52,473 bases of DNA from a bacterium (GCA_030648255.1 JAUSHZ010000001.1:1-52473), one strand, 5' to 3'; numbered from the stretch's first letter, positions 8,851 to 17,437 are shown. Numbers and translations: made by a program. Notes: generated by a model from the letters alone, not told the origin.

Positions 8851-10930
8851 GCAAAAAAAAATCAGGCGGCATGGCAGAGAAATAGAAGTAGAGGATATCT
8901 TTTTGGATAAACTAGCTAAATCCCGAGAACAAGATACCGATATATCTAGCATTAAATTAGAGGTGCCTTTAAAAAGAGCTAATTTTTTGGTTTTAATGAT
9001 TTTAGTTTTAGGTATATTTTTATTCTTTATTTCCTTTGTTTTTTATTTTCAAGTTTTTCAAAATAGCAATTATAAAACTCAGGCTCAAAATAATAATTCT
9101 TTAATAACCCACTTTTCAGCTGAAAGAGGAATCATTTATGACAGAACAATGAAGCAGCTCGTTAAAAACGAAGCGACATTTGACTTATATTTAAATGTGG
9201 ACAACCTATCAAGTAGCACAACAGTAGAAACTGCTTTGAATAATTTGGCTGGGCTAATTGATATTGGCCTTGTAGCAACATCAAGCCAACAAATTTTAGT
9301 AAAAGAAAATTTGTCTCAAATGGATTTAGTTTTATTGGAAACCAAAAAATCTCAAATGCCTTTTTTAGAAATAAAAAAGCATACTGTTCGCCACTATGAA
9401 ATCAATGCCTGTTTGGGGCATATTCTTGGCTATCTTGGAAAAATATCTCAAGAAGAATCTCAAACACTGCAGGAGAATTATGATTTTTCAGATTATATTG
9501 GCCGAGCAGGCGTTGAAAAAACTTATGAAAATAATTTAAAAGAAAAAAAGGGAGCTATTCAAGTTGATCGTGATGCAAAAGGCAATGAATTATCTCAAAA
9601 AGTTATCTCACAGCCCTCATCGGGCGACCATTTAGTTTTAAGTTTAGATCTAGGGTTACAACAAAAATCTTTAAGCGCATTGAGCCAAGCCTTAGCCGAC
9701 ATTGGTGGTTCAAAGGGAGTAGTTATTGCTTTAAATCCTCAAAATGGCGAGGTTTTAGCTTTTGTTTCAATGCCTTGTTTTGATAATAATTTGTTTGCTT
9801 TCGGTATTACTCAAGACGATTTAAATAAACTAAATGCAAATAAATCAAATCCTTTATTAGATAGAGCAATTTCTGGGCTTTATCCAACTGGCTCAAGCAT
9901 CAAGCCATTTATGGCAAGCGCGGCTTTGGAGGAAAAAATTATCACTCCCCAGACATCGCTTTATTGCCCAGCCACTCTTTGCGTTGAAAATCAATTTAAA
10001 AAAGGCGAGGCAAATTGTTACCCAGATAATAAATTTCACGGCTGGACAAATGTTAAAAGAGCCATTGCTGAGTCTGTTAACCCATTTTTTTATATGATTG
10101 GCGGGGGGTATCAGTCCCCGGGCCCAAGCAGTAAATTTTATGTGGAGCAAATGCCAAAAAATTTTGTGGGGCTCGGCATTGCCAGAGTTAAAGAATATTT
10201 AAATCTTTTTGGTTTTGGCGCCAAAACCGGCATTGATTTGCCAAGTGAGCAAGAAGGCCGAGTGCCAGATCCAGCTTGGAAGCAAAGTTATTTTAAAACC
10301 GCTTTAGAACAAAAATGGTATCTGGGAGATACTTATAATTTATCAATTGGCCAAGGTTATTTATTAGCCACGCCTTTGCAGTTGGCAGTTGGCTACGCAT
10401 CTATTGCCAACAACGGAAAATTAATTCAGCCTCATTTGGCAAAGTCATTTATAAATAGCCAAACTAACGAGTCAACTGATTTTGCGCCCAAAATTACCAG
10501 AGAAAATTTTATTTCTACCTCAACTCTGGAAATAGTGAGAGCTGGCATGCGACAAACCGTAACTTCGCCAGCTGGCAATGCTTATTCTTTAAATAGTTTG
10601 CCGGTGGCTATTGCTGCTAAAACAGGCACGGCCCAGTCGTATGGCAAGGCAGAAATTTATAACAATTGGATTGGCGCTTTTGCTCCTTATAATAATCCAG
10701 AAATTGTTTTAGTGGTAATGATTGAGGAGGTGCCTGGGCTTCGCGGTTCTGCCCAGCAAACAGCTAAAAGTATTTTAAACTGGTATTTCAGCCCCAAAAA
10801 ACCCGAACCCACCAAACAAGAAAAGTTCGCCCCCATCGCCACCTCCACATTAGAAGCAGATATACCAATAATAATACCCACAGAAATTTTTAGCACCTCA
10901 ACAGAAGTTGTGGCCACCACAACCGAGTAG
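8831..10930 (+). CDS. mrdA: Penicillin-binding protein 2 (transpeptidase)
   Basis: A 699-residue class B PBP. A cytoplasmic N-terminus of about 50 residues is followed by one membrane span (about 52-73), a dimerisation domain and the transpeptidase domain. The three active-site motifs are intact: SSIK at 355-358, SVN at 415-417 and KTGT at 597-600. It cross-links lateral-wall peptidoglycan with RodA, MreC and MreD. The C-terminus carries a Thr/Ser/Glu-rich tail after about residue 655 that is not part of the fold. The RodA partner is not next door; the only SEDS protein in the window is at 42397. Confidence 0.93.
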   Translation: MFFQSFKQKKIRRHGREIEVEDIFLDKLAKSREQDTDISSIKLEVPLKRANFLVLMILVLGIFLFFISFVFYFQVFQNSNYKTQAQNNNSLITHFSAERGIIYDRTMKQLVKNEATFDLYLNVDNLSSSTTVETALNNLAGLIDIGLVATSSQQILVKENLSQMDLVLLETKKSQMPFLEIKKHTVRHYEINACLGHILGYLGKISQEESQTLQENYDFSDYIGRAGVEKTYENNLKEKKGAIQVDRDAKGNELSQKVISQPSSGDHLVLSLDLGLQQKSLSALSQALADIGGSKGVVIALNPQNGEVLAFVSMPCFDNNLFAFGITQDDLNKLNANKSNPLLDRAISGLYPTGSSIKPFMASAALEEKIITPQTSLYCPATLCVENQFKKGEANCYPDNKFHGWTNVKRAIAESVNPFFYMIGGGYQSPGPSSKFYVEQMPKNFVGLGIARVKEYLNLFGFGAKTGIDLPSEQEGRVPDPAWKQSYFKTALEQKWYLGDTYNLSIGQGYLLATPLQLAVGYASIANNGKLIQPHLAKSFINSQTNESTDFAPKITRENFISTSTLEIVRAGMRQTVTSPAGNAYSLNSLPVAIAAKTGTAQSYGKAEIYNNWIGAFAPYNNPEIVLVVMIEEVPGLRGSAQQTAKSILNWYFSPKKPEPTKQEKFAPIATSTLEADIPIIIPTEIFSTSTEVVATTTE

Positions 10931-10987
10931 TCCTTGATTTTATAAGGTTTTTTTGGTAGCTTGAAGCCAGAAAGGAGAGTGATTTTT

Positions 10988-11137
10988 GTGAAAAAGATTT
11001 ACGATTTTTTTGAGCATCTTTTATTTTTAGGTTTTATCAATACGACAAAGCAATACATTGATTGGGATAGAGGACGTTCAGAAAAAATTGACATCATGAG
11101 GAAATTTTACTCTTTTATATTTCGGTTTTTAGGGTAA
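10988..11137 (+). CDS. Small protein, unknown (49 residues)
   Basis: GTG start with AAGGAGAG about 8 bases upstream. The product is VKKIYDFFEHLLFLGFIN... ending FYSFIFRFLG, with two amphipathic or weakly hydrophobic segments and a charged middle (DWDRGRSEKID). The terminator at 11153 follows at once. The good ribosome site and terminator make it likely to be real. It may be a membrane-associated peptide; no family is recognised. Confidence 0.55.
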   Translation: MKKIYDFFEHLLFLGFINTTKQYIDWDRGRSEKIDIMRKFYSFIFRFLG

Positions 11138-11152
11138 GCTATGGAAGTTAAT

Positions 11153-11180
11153 AAGGCAAACATCGGGTTTGCCTTTTCGT
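11153..11180 (+). terminator. Rho-independent terminator
   Basis: AAGGCAAAC pairs with GTTTGCCTT, followed by TTCGTTT. It separates the small gene from lysS. Confidence 0.8.
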
Positions 11181-11243
11181 TTAGAAGAATTTTTGTTTTA
11201 TGGTTTTTCGTGATATTATTAAATAATTTATAAATTAAAATTT

Positions 11244-12734
11244 ATGGGGACATTAGAGGAGATTAAAAAAATTCGGGGGGGGAAGTTGAAAAAAATAGAG
11301 GAGGCTGGGCTTAATGCTTTTCCAGCTAAAACCAAAAGAACTCATACAGTAGGGGAGGCTTTGGCTGATTTTGCCAAGCTTAAAAAATCAAAAAAAGAAA
11401 TCTTTTTAGCTGGGAGAATAATGGCGCAAAGGGGGCACGGGGCTTTGCTGTTTTTAAATATCCAAGATGGTTCCACCCTTCGGCAAGGCTCAGGGCAGGC
11501 TGGTAATATCCAAGTAATTTTAATGCAGGATAAAGTAGGAGAGAATGGGTTTAAATTTTTCACAGAAACAATAGACATTGGCGATTTTATTGAAGTTCAA
11601 GGCGTTTTAATTGAAAGCAAAACAGGTGAGAAAACTTTAGAAGCTACTAATTTTGAAATCTTAACCAAAACACTTTTGCCTTTGCCCGAAAAATGGCATG
11701 GATTACAAGATGTTGAAGAAAAACTGCGCAAAAGATATTTAGATATTTTGTTTAACCCCGAGGTTAAGGAAATGATTGAAAAGAGAGCAATATTTTGGAA
11801 TGCTATGCGAGAGTTTTTGATAGATAGGGGATTTTTGGAAGTGGAAACCCCGGTTTTGGAAATTACCCCAGGAGGAGCAGACGCTCGGCCATTTATAACC
11901 CACCACAATGCTTTGGATATTGATGTTTATTTGCGGATTTCAATGGGCGAGTTATGGCAAAAGAAATTAATGGTGGCTGGCTTTGAAAAAACTTTTGAAA
12001 TTGGCCGGCAATTCCGCAATGAAGGCATGGACGCGGAGCATTTGCAAGATTACACACAAATGGAATTCTATTGGGCCTACGCCGACTACACTCATGGCAT
12101 GAAATTAGTTGAGGAGCTTTATAAATATGTTATTAAAAAATCTTTTGGCACATTAAAGTTTGAAATAAACGGTCACAAAGTTGACTTTGGAGCAAAATGG
12201 GAAAAATATGATTATTGCTCCACCATACAAAAGCATACTGGTGTTAATGTTTTAGAAGCTAGCGTGAATGAAATAGAAAAAGCTCTGCAAAAGCTTGGCA
12301 TTGATTATGATAAAAAAGGTTTCAATAAAACTAGAGCCATTGATAATTTATGGAAGTTTTGCCGCAAGAAAATATCAGGACCCGGGTTTTTAATCAATCA
12401 GCCTGTGGTTTTGTCGCCCCTAGCCAAACGCCAAGAAAAAAATAAAGAATTAGTGCAAAAATTTCAGGTTATCTTGGCTGGAAGTGAAATGGGCAACGGC
12501 TATTCAGAGCTAAACGACCCGATTGACCAAGCCGAGCGCTTTGAGGAACAGCAAAAATTAAGAGAAGCCGGAGATGATGAAGCGCAAATGTTTGACCACG
12601 ACTTTGTGGAGGCTTTAGAATATGGTATGCCCCCAACCTGTGGCTTTGGCGTATCCGAACGCCTTTTCAGCTTTTTAATGAATAAACCCATGCGCGAATG
12701 CCAAATCTTCCCCTTAATGAAACCAAAACAATAA
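11244..12734 (+). CDS. lysS: Lysyl-tRNA synthetase, class II
   Basis: A 496-residue protein. An N-terminal OB-fold anticodon-binding domain (about 50-150) is followed by the class II core with motif 2 (FEIGRQFRNEGMDAEHLQDY), motif 1 in the ENFLEVETPVLE-like region, and a variant motif 3 (GFGVSERLFSFL) that keeps the ATP-binding Arg. It charges tRNA-Lys; a tRNA-Lys gene is at 30332. Residues 79-88 (TLRQGSGQAG) are encoded by an inserted repeat unit inside the OB fold. No Shine-Dalgarno sequence is present. It sits 14 bases before a secreted-protein gene. Confidence 0.93.
   Translation: MGTLEEIKKIRGGKLKKIEEAGLNAFPAKTKRTHTVGEALADFAKLKKSKKEIFLAGRIMAQRGHGALLFLNIQDGSTLRQGSGQAGNIQVILMQDKVGENGFKFFTETIDIGDFIEVQGVLIESKTGEKTLEATNFEILTKTLLPLPEKWHGLQDVEEKLRKRYLDILFNPEVKEMIEKRAIFWNAMREFLIDRGFLEVETPVLEITPGGADARPFITHHNALDIDVYLRISMGELWQKKLMVAGFEKTFEIGRQFRNEGMDAEHLQDYTQMEFYWAYADYTHGMKLVEELYKYVIKKSFGTLKFEINGHKVDFGAKWEKYDYCSTIQKHTGVNVLEASVNEIEKALQKLGIDYDKKGFNKTRAIDNLWKFCRKKISGPGFLINQPVVLSPLAKRQEKNKELVQKFQVILAGSEMGNGYSELNDPIDQAERFEEQQKLREAGDDEAQMFDHDFVEALEYGMPPTCGFGVSERLFSFLMNKPMRECQIFPLMKPKQ
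11477..11503 (+). repeat. In-frame repeat unit in lysS
   Basis: A 27-base unit, CCTTCGGCAAGGCTC followed by AGGGCAGGCTGG. It is shared with dnaJ (29443) and, in a diverged form, with the secreted protein gene (13402). It encodes about nine residues in a loop of the OB fold. Confidence 0.75.
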
Positions 12735-12747
12735 ATAAAACATAACT

Positions 12748-13854
12748 ATGAAAAAAATAATTTTATTCGTTTCTTTTCTGCTTATTTTTATTGTAAGTGG
12801 ATTTTCTTTTGTTAGCGCAGAAGGCCAAGACGTTGTGAATGCTCCTGCTTTCAGCACCCCAACGCCTTTATCAATAAGCTCTATTAGGTGGAATTTGTTA
12901 GATAATTCTACCAATGAAACTGGTTTTAGACTTTTTAATAATCAAGACAACGCTGTTATTTTAGACAGTCCCACGGGCATAACATATTTTGATGAAACTG
13001 GCTTGGCTGAGAATACTCAATACACAAGATACGCTAAAGCATACAACGATCTTGGCGAAAGCGCTACTTCGTCAAAAGTTTCAGCATATACTTTAGTAAA
13101 CGACCCGGCAAGCTTAACAATTACTAATGTTGCCAGTACTTCTATCGCCATATCAGCGCCAGCTTTTTCAAATATTGCAAGTGGTGGTTCTGGTTATTAT
13201 TTTATTAACGTTACCCAAAACATTCATTCCGGGTGGACTAAAAGTAATTCTTGGCAAAATAATAATTTACCTTGCGCAACTTTCTACAACTATTCAGTGA
13301 AATATCGCAACGGCGATGGAGTTGAAACTAATCCATTTTTTGTCTCTACGTCTACTGCAAGCTGTAAGATAGAGACACCTTTAGCTACAACAACTGCTAG
13401 TACTTCGACAAGCTCAGCACAGGCAACTACAACCGTTTCCGCCACAACCACGCAAAATATTGCCACCACCACAAGCACTTCAACGCCAGTAACCTCAACT
13501 TCTACTATTGCTTACCTACAAGCAGAAGTGGATAGGATTAAGGCTTTAATACAAACATTAATTGCTCAACTGCTTGCTATGCAACCAGTAAAAACAAATG
13601 GACTTACTATGAATATGGGCTTTGGGGCTAGGGGATATGAAATTAAAACACTTCAATTTTGGCTTTCCCAGGACAAAACTATTTACCCTGAAAGTAAAGT
13701 AACTGGCTATTTTGGCCAGCTAACCGTAGGGGCAGTAAAAAGATTTCAAACAAAATACGCCAGTGAAGTTTTAGCTCCCCGAGGATTAACAGCACCCGAC
13801 GGCATAGTGGAAACCCACACCCGCATAAAACTTAACTCCCTTTTCGCGAAATAG
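12748..13854 (+). CDS. Secreted protein with fibronectin-like and peptidoglycan-binding domains
   Basis: A 368-residue protein. A signal peptide (about 1-24, ending FVSAEG) is followed by one or two fibronectin III-like beta domains (about 35-205, with NTQYTRYAKAYNDLGES), a Thr/Ser-rich linker (205-250), a short coiled segment, and a C-terminal PG_binding_1-type domain (about 290-368, GYEIKTLQFWLSQD...TVGAVKRFQ). It is probably exported and bound to the cell wall. The Thr/Ser linker contains the repeat unit at 13402. It follows lysS by 13 bases. Confidence 0.8.
   Translation: MKKIILFVSFLLIFIVSGFSFVSAEGQDVVNAPAFSTPTPLSISSIRWNLLDNSTNETGFRLFNNQDNAVILDSPTGITYFDETGLAENTQYTRYAKAYNDLGESATSSKVSAYTLVNDPASLTITNVASTSIAISAPAFSNIASGGSGYYFINVTQNIHSGWTKSNSWQNNNLPCATFYNYSVKYRNGDGVETNPFFVSTSTASCKIETPLATTTASTSTSSAQATTTVSATTTQNIATTTSTSTPVTSTSTIAYLQAEVDRIKALIQTLIAQLLAMQPVKTNGLTMNMGFGARGYEIKTLQFWLSQDKTIYPESKVTGYFGQLTVGAVKRFQTKYASEVLAPRGLTAPDGIVETHTRIKLNSLFAK
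13402..13424 (+). repeat. In-frame repeat unit in the linker of the secreted protein
   Basis: ACTTCGACAAGCTCAG followed by CACAGGC is a diverged copy of the unit in lysS and dnaJ. Here it encodes Ser/Thr-rich residues in a flexible linker. Confidence 0.6.
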
Positions 13855-13857
13855 CTT

Positions 13858-13933
13858 TTGACAAAATAAAATTTTTGAGTAAAATTAAATAAAAAAAATG
13901 GCTGCACAAGAAGTAAATAATAAAATAATATGA
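13858..13933 (+). pseudogene. Duplicated promoter and truncated antitoxin start
   Basis: TTGACA (13858), a 16-base spacer and TAAAAT (13880-13885) are followed by an 11-codon frame, MAAQEVNNKII, from 13898 to a TGA at 13931-13933. The block repeats at 14372-14450, where the frame continues as the real antitoxin (MATQEINNKIILSK). The stop overlaps the next ATG (ATGA), so the remnant may now act as a leader peptide coupled to the following gene. Confidence 0.7.
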
Positions 13934-14343
13934 AAAATAAAAAAATATTCGTACCCCTGATATTTGTACCACTAATTTTATTTTGTTTGGTTTTGCTCTA
14001 TTTCAATATTTTATCTAATAATGCATCAAGGGTGGAAATTATAGCCCCAGCAGTTGGATTGAGCGGAGTAGAGATTGAAGAAATGAGAGTACTATTAGAA
14101 AAAAATTTCTTAAATAAATTCGTGCCTTTTGAAAAAATCAGTGTTTATCAAATAACCCCATTGGGAGAAATCGATGGAAGAACAGGTCATTTTGACAAAT
14201 TTGACGCAAGTATTAATTTTAATACTCCCTTTCCCTTTAGGGGAGACGAAGTTGCTGGGTTCTCGTGGGCAACGCTTTTTGCAAAAAATATAAACACGAG
14301 TAAATGGGAAGTAATTAGAAAATATATTTGTTGCGGAGGGTAA
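13930..14343 (+). CDS. Membrane-anchored hypothetical protein
   Basis: A 137-residue protein with one N-terminal membrane span (about 7-28) and an extracytoplasmic domain starting ASRVEIIAPAVGLSG. The C-terminus ends in KYICCGG with a vicinal Cys pair. No family is recognised. Its ATG overlaps the TGA of the truncated antitoxin frame, so translation is probably coupled. It sits between two copies of the same promoter and start region, as if it was inserted into or duplicated with a toxin-antitoxin locus. Confidence 0.65.
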   Translation: MKNKKIFVPLIFVPLILFCLVLLYFNILSNNASRVEIIAPAVGLSGVEIEEMRVLLEKNFLNKFVPFEKISVYQITPLGEIDGRTGHFDKFDASINFNTPFPFRGDEVAGFSWATLFAKNINTSKWEVIRKYICCGG

Positions 14344-14371
14344 GCATTTATAAACAAAAAGACAATTTTTT

Positions 14372-14399
14372 TTGACAAAATAAAATTTTTGAATAAGAT
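14372..14399 (+). promoter_or_regulatory. Promoter of the antitoxin-toxin pair
   Basis: TTGACA (14372-14377), a 16-base spacer and TAAGAT (14394-14399). It is nearly identical to the promoter at 13858-13885. Confidence 0.8.
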
Positions 14400-14418
14400 T
14401 AAATAAATAGTAAAAAAT

Positions 14419-14658
14419 ATGGCTACTCAAGAAATAAACAATAAAATAATTTTGTCTAAAGCAACTATTCTAAAGCAAAATGGAATGGTTATCTTGCCTT
14501 TGCAGGAATACAAAAGATTGTGTGAAGATGCGGCGATAATTACCTATCGTTTAAAGGGTAAAAAAGCAGAAAAATTGGATTGCTTGGTACGAGATGGAAT
14601 GAACGAATACAAGGCAGGCAAGTGTAAAACAATAAAGTCATTAGCCGATTTAGATTAG
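14419..14658 (+). CDS. Type II antitoxin, Phd/YefM-like
   Basis: A 79-residue protein with NGMVILPLQEYKRLCED, the vviLpxxeYerL pattern of Phd/YefM antitoxins, followed by a charged helical tail that would wrap the toxin. It neutralises the RelE-like protein encoded 2 bases downstream and probably represses the shared promoter. Its first 11 codons are duplicated at 13898. Confidence 0.75.
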   Translation: MATQEINNKIILSKATILKQNGMVILPLQEYKRLCEDAAIITYRLKGKKAEKLDCLVRDGMNEYKAGKCKTIKSLADLD

Positions 14659-14660
14659 GC

Positions 14661-14918
14661 ATGATTATTAAAGTATCGCCAAAATTTGAGAAACAATACA
14701 AGCGATTGCCCGAAAAGATTAAAGAACAAGCTAAATATAAAGAAAAAGTTTTTCGCTTCAATCAATTTGATCCATCGCTGAATACACATAAATTATCCGG
14801 AAAAGACGAAGGTTGCTGGGCTTTCTGGATAAATTATTCTTACAGAATTAAATTTATTTTTATCAGCCAATCAGAGATATTATTCTTAGAAGTTGGTCTT
14901 CACGATATTTACAATTAA
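14661..14918 (+). CDS. RelE/ParE-fold toxin
   Basis: An 85-residue protein. FEKQYKRLPEKIKEQAKYKEKVF gives the first two helices, and HKLSGKDEGCWAFWINYSYRIKFIF gives the RelE beta sheet with its basic Arg. It ends LEVGLHDIYN, typical of the family. These toxins cleave mRNA on the ribosome. It lies 2 bases after the antitoxin, and the T-box leader of serS begins within about 5 bases of its stop. Confidence 0.8.
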   Translation: MIIKVSPKFEKQYKRLPEKIKEQAKYKEKVFRFNQFDPSLNTHKLSGKDEGCWAFWINYSYRIKFIFISQSEILFLEVGLHDIYN

Positions 14919-14922
14919 GCAA

Positions 14923-15163
14923 AAGCGATGAAAGAGGTTTTTCCGCCTCTGGAGCTGGGTGGGGAAGTGAGTCCAAATCATAACCCGTCCTGTAAAAGCA
15001 ACGTTATAGCTAAAATTCTTAATTTGGTATCTTACTTCACCACTTCATAGCAGTGAAATGACATACCCGAAAGAATTTGAGGTTGGCTTGGCAATAAGCC
15101 AATAAAACAAGGTGGCACCACGAGAAATTCGTCCTTGTAGCATAAAAGGGCGTTTTATTTTTT
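14923..15163 (+). promoter_or_regulatory. T-box leader (tRNA-sensing) upstream of serS
   Basis: The T-box sequence is unmistakable: AACAAGGTGGCACCACG at about 15106-15122, then CGTCCTTG. Just upstream is the stem III hairpin TTGGCTT/AAGCCAA. The antiterminator pairs CAAGG with CCTTG. The competing terminator pairs CGTCCTT (15130-15136) with AAGGGCG (15146-15152), followed by a T-run to 15163. Stem I occupies about 14923-15010; a TCC triplet within it would fit a serine specifier, but I cannot place it with confidence. Uncharged tRNA-Ser should switch on the downstream genes including serS. Confidence 0.88.
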
Positions 15164-15177
15164 GGTGAAAGCGGTTA

Positions 15178-15252
15178 TTGACCGCTTGAAGTATAATATT
15201 TATACTTTAACCAATGACAGGAGCCGTGCCTTTTTGGCACGGAGTATGTCAT
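15178..15252 (+). promoter_or_regulatory. Second promoter and 5'-end hairpin behind the T-box
   Basis: TTGACC (15178-15183), a 17-base spacer and TATACT (15201-15206) form a promoter after the T-box terminator. The transcript would start about at 15213, directly at a hairpin: ATGAC/GTCAT outer stem, an internal loop AGGAG against AGTAT, and CCGTGCC/GGCACGG inner stem (15214-15252). The AGTA/GA loop resembles a loop-E (bulged-G) motif. It could be a small regulatory RNA structure. No known family is recognised. Confidence 0.6.
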
Positions 15253-15274
15253 AATTAAAATATAAATTTAAAAT

Positions 15275-15919
15275 ATGGAAAGAGAACAGGAACAAAAATT
15301 TATTACTAACCAAGAAGAGGGGGAAGACGAAGAAAATAAAGAGAAAGATTCATTGGCTGATGTTGAGAGAATACATGAAAGTCGTTCATGTATAATCAAA
15401 ACAAAGGAAGAAATTAATAGGTATGTGGAGAAGCCTCTTGTGGAGGCGTGCGAAATGCTTTGGGATAAAGGCATTAGAACTTTAGAATCGTCAGCAGATA
15501 AGCAGGACTTTGAGGCGAGAGGTTATGGGTATATCGTTGTAGCTTATGATAGTTTGTCTGATGAAAACAAAAAAATAGTGGATGAATCAGAAGACATTGA
15601 TGGTCTTTCCGACTATGACAGCTGGACAAAAGCATTTGACTTAAAAATACCGCTTGAGAGCGAGGATGTAAAACAGGAGGAGGTTTCCCAAAAAGCGCTT
15701 GAGTTAGTTTCACGTTTCCAGAGCCAGCCTGCTTTTTGGGTACCGAAATTTTCATTAGCAGAACTAAAAAGCATTTACGCTTTTGAACCAGACGAAGAAG
15801 TGGACCCTGCATCTTTTATAGAGGAAGAAAAATACTATTACGATGAAGGAGAAGATAAGTTTTATCTTAGCGAGGAGCATTACAAATTATTTCATCAAAA
15901 TGAAGAAGCAGAGAATTAA
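15275..15919 (+). CDS. Acidic hypothetical protein, co-transcribed with serS
   Basis: A 214-residue, strongly acidic protein. The N-terminal 30 residues are Glu/Lys-rich and probably disordered. The centre reads RYVEKPLVEACEMLWDKGIRTLESSADKQD, then GYIVVAYDSLSDENKKIV, suggesting an alpha/beta domain. The C-terminus has Tyr/Glu-rich segments. I do not recognise a function. It lies 14 bases before serS and downstream of both the T-box and the second promoter, so it shares serine-responsive control. It has no Shine-Dalgarno sequence. Confidence 0.75.
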   Translation: MEREQEQKFITNQEEGEDEENKEKDSLADVERIHESRSCIIKTKEEINRYVEKPLVEACEMLWDKGIRTLESSADKQDFEARGYGYIVVAYDSLSDENKKIVDESEDIDGLSDYDSWTKAFDLKIPLESEDVKQEEVSQKALELVSRFQSQPAFWVPKFSLAELKSIYAFEPDEEVDPASFIEEEKYYYDEGEDKFYLSEEHYKLFHQNEEAEN

Positions 15920-15933
15920 AAATTATTAAACTT

Positions 15934-17187
15934 ATGCTTGATATTAAATTTATTCGCGAGAATCCTGAAAAAGTTAAACAAGGGGCAAAAAATAAAGGCG
16001 TTGATATTGATGTGAACAAGCTTTTGGAGCTTGATAAAAAAAGGCGAGAAACTATCGCAACAGCAGAACAATTAAAAGCCGAGCAAAATAAGCTCAGCGG
16101 GAGGGGCGCGCCAATCCCAGAAGTTATTGAGCAAGCCAAGGCCTTGAAAGAAAAGTTTCAGATACAAGAAATAATTTTAAAAGCAACTGAAGAAGAATTT
16201 GATATTTTAATGCGTAAAATTCCTAACCCTGCTTTTGATGAAGTGCCAGTGGGTAAAGACGATTCAGAAAATATTGTAAAAGAAATTGGCAAAGTAAAAG
16301 AAAAGCCAAAGTTTGATTTTAAGCCCAAAGAGCACTGGGAAATAGGGGAGCAGTTGGACATTCTTGATACTGAAAGAGCAGCCAAGGTGGCTGGTAGCAG
16401 GTTTTATTATTTGAAAGGCCAAGGAGTTTTGCTGGAATTTGCTTTGATAAATTTTGCTTTTGAAAAATTAGTTAAAAAGGGTTTTATTCCAATAATTCCA
16501 CCGGTAATGATAAAACCAGAAATGGCTTGGGCAATGGGCTATTTAGAACAAACAAACGATGAAGAGGCCTATCATTTAGAAAAAGATAATTTATATTTAA
16601 CAGCCACCTCCGAGCAAACTCTTGGAGCCATGCATGCCGGGGAAACTTTCGAAGAAAAAGACTTGCCTTTGCGCTATGTTGGCTTTTCCACTTGTTTTAG
16701 GCGGGAGGCGGGCAGTTTTGGCAAAGACACAAAAGGGATGCTAAGAGTGCACCAATTTGATAAAATAGAAATGTTTGTTTTTTGCAAGCCAGAAGATGCC
16801 AGAAAAGAACATGAACAATTAATTGCTATTGAAAGAGAATTAATGGATGATTTGGGCTTGCATTATCAAGTAATTGATATTTGTACGGGGGACTTAGGCG
16901 CGCCAGCAGCTAAAAAATATGACATTGAAACTTGGATGCCTGGCCAAGATAGATACAGAGAAACCCACTCAACATCAAACTGTACAGATTTTCAAGCTAG
17001 ACGCTTGAATACAAGATATAAAGATAATAAAACAAACAAGTTAGAATTTGTCTACACTTTAAATGGCACAGCTTTTTCTATGAGGCCAATTATTGCTATC
17101 TTAGAAAACTATCAAACAAAAGAAGGCACTGTAGAAGTGCCCGAAGTGTTACAAAAATGGACAGGATTTAAGGAAATAAAGAAATAA
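15934..17187 (+). CDS. serS: Seryl-tRNA synthetase
   Basis: A 417-residue class II synthetase. The N-terminal antiparallel coiled coil (about 30-100) grips the tRNA-Ser long arm. Motif 2 is FRREAGSFGKDTKGMLRVHQF. Motif 3 reads NGTAFSMRPIIAILENYQ, a variant of the more common NGSGLAVGR, with the Arg kept. It charges tRNA-Ser. A T-box leader lies upstream at 14923-15163, as in Firmicutes serS genes. The next plus-strand gene encodes a FemAB protein; that family uses aminoacyl-tRNA, so the order may be meaningful. Confidence 0.95.
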   Translation: MLDIKFIRENPEKVKQGAKNKGVDIDVNKLLELDKKRRETIATAEQLKAEQNKLSGRGAPIPEVIEQAKALKEKFQIQEIILKATEEEFDILMRKIPNPAFDEVPVGKDDSENIVKEIGKVKEKPKFDFKPKEHWEIGEQLDILDTERAAKVAGSRFYYLKGQGVLLEFALINFAFEKLVKKGFIPIIPPVMIKPEMAWAMGYLEQTNDEEAYHLEKDNLYLTATSEQTLGAMHAGETFEEKDLPLRYVGFSTCFRREAGSFGKDTKGMLRVHQFDKIEMFVFCKPEDARKEHEQLIAIERELMDDLGLHYQVIDICTGDLGAPAAKKYDIETWMPGQDRYRETHSTSNCTDFQARRLNTRYKDNKTNKLEFVYTLNGTAFSMRPIIAILENYQTKEGTVEVPEVLQKWTGFKEIKK

Positions 17188-17214
17188 AGTAAAAGCGGGA
17201 ATATTTTCTCGCCA

Positions 17215-17412
17215 CTATCTACTTACCATTTTTTGCACAAAATCGTTAATTGCAAGGTATGACAGGAAAAAAAATAACCCTGAGCATAAAATCCCTGCGA
17301 TTAATAATTTTCTCTCCTTTCTTTTATAGGAATCTTTTAAAAGAGGGTACGCCAAGTAGAAAAAGAGTAAAATTACAATAATTACTGCGAGAGTTACTAC
17401 TACGGTAATCAT
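17215..17412 (-). CDS. Small two-span membrane protein
   Basis: A 65-residue protein starting MITVVVTLAVIIVILLFFYL, with a basic loop (KDSYKRKERK) and a second span LLIAGILCSGLFFFLSYLAI. A perfect AAGGAGG lies about 5 bases before the ATG on the minus strand, which is why I trust the start. It points away from the femAB gene and towards serS. The function is unknown. Confidence 0.7.
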   Translation of the reverse strand: MITVVVTLAVIIVILLFFYLAYPLLKDSYKRKERKLLIAGILCSGLFFFLSYLAINDFVQKMVSR

Positions 17413-17437
17413 CTTTCCTCCTTTTTAGTTAAAAATA

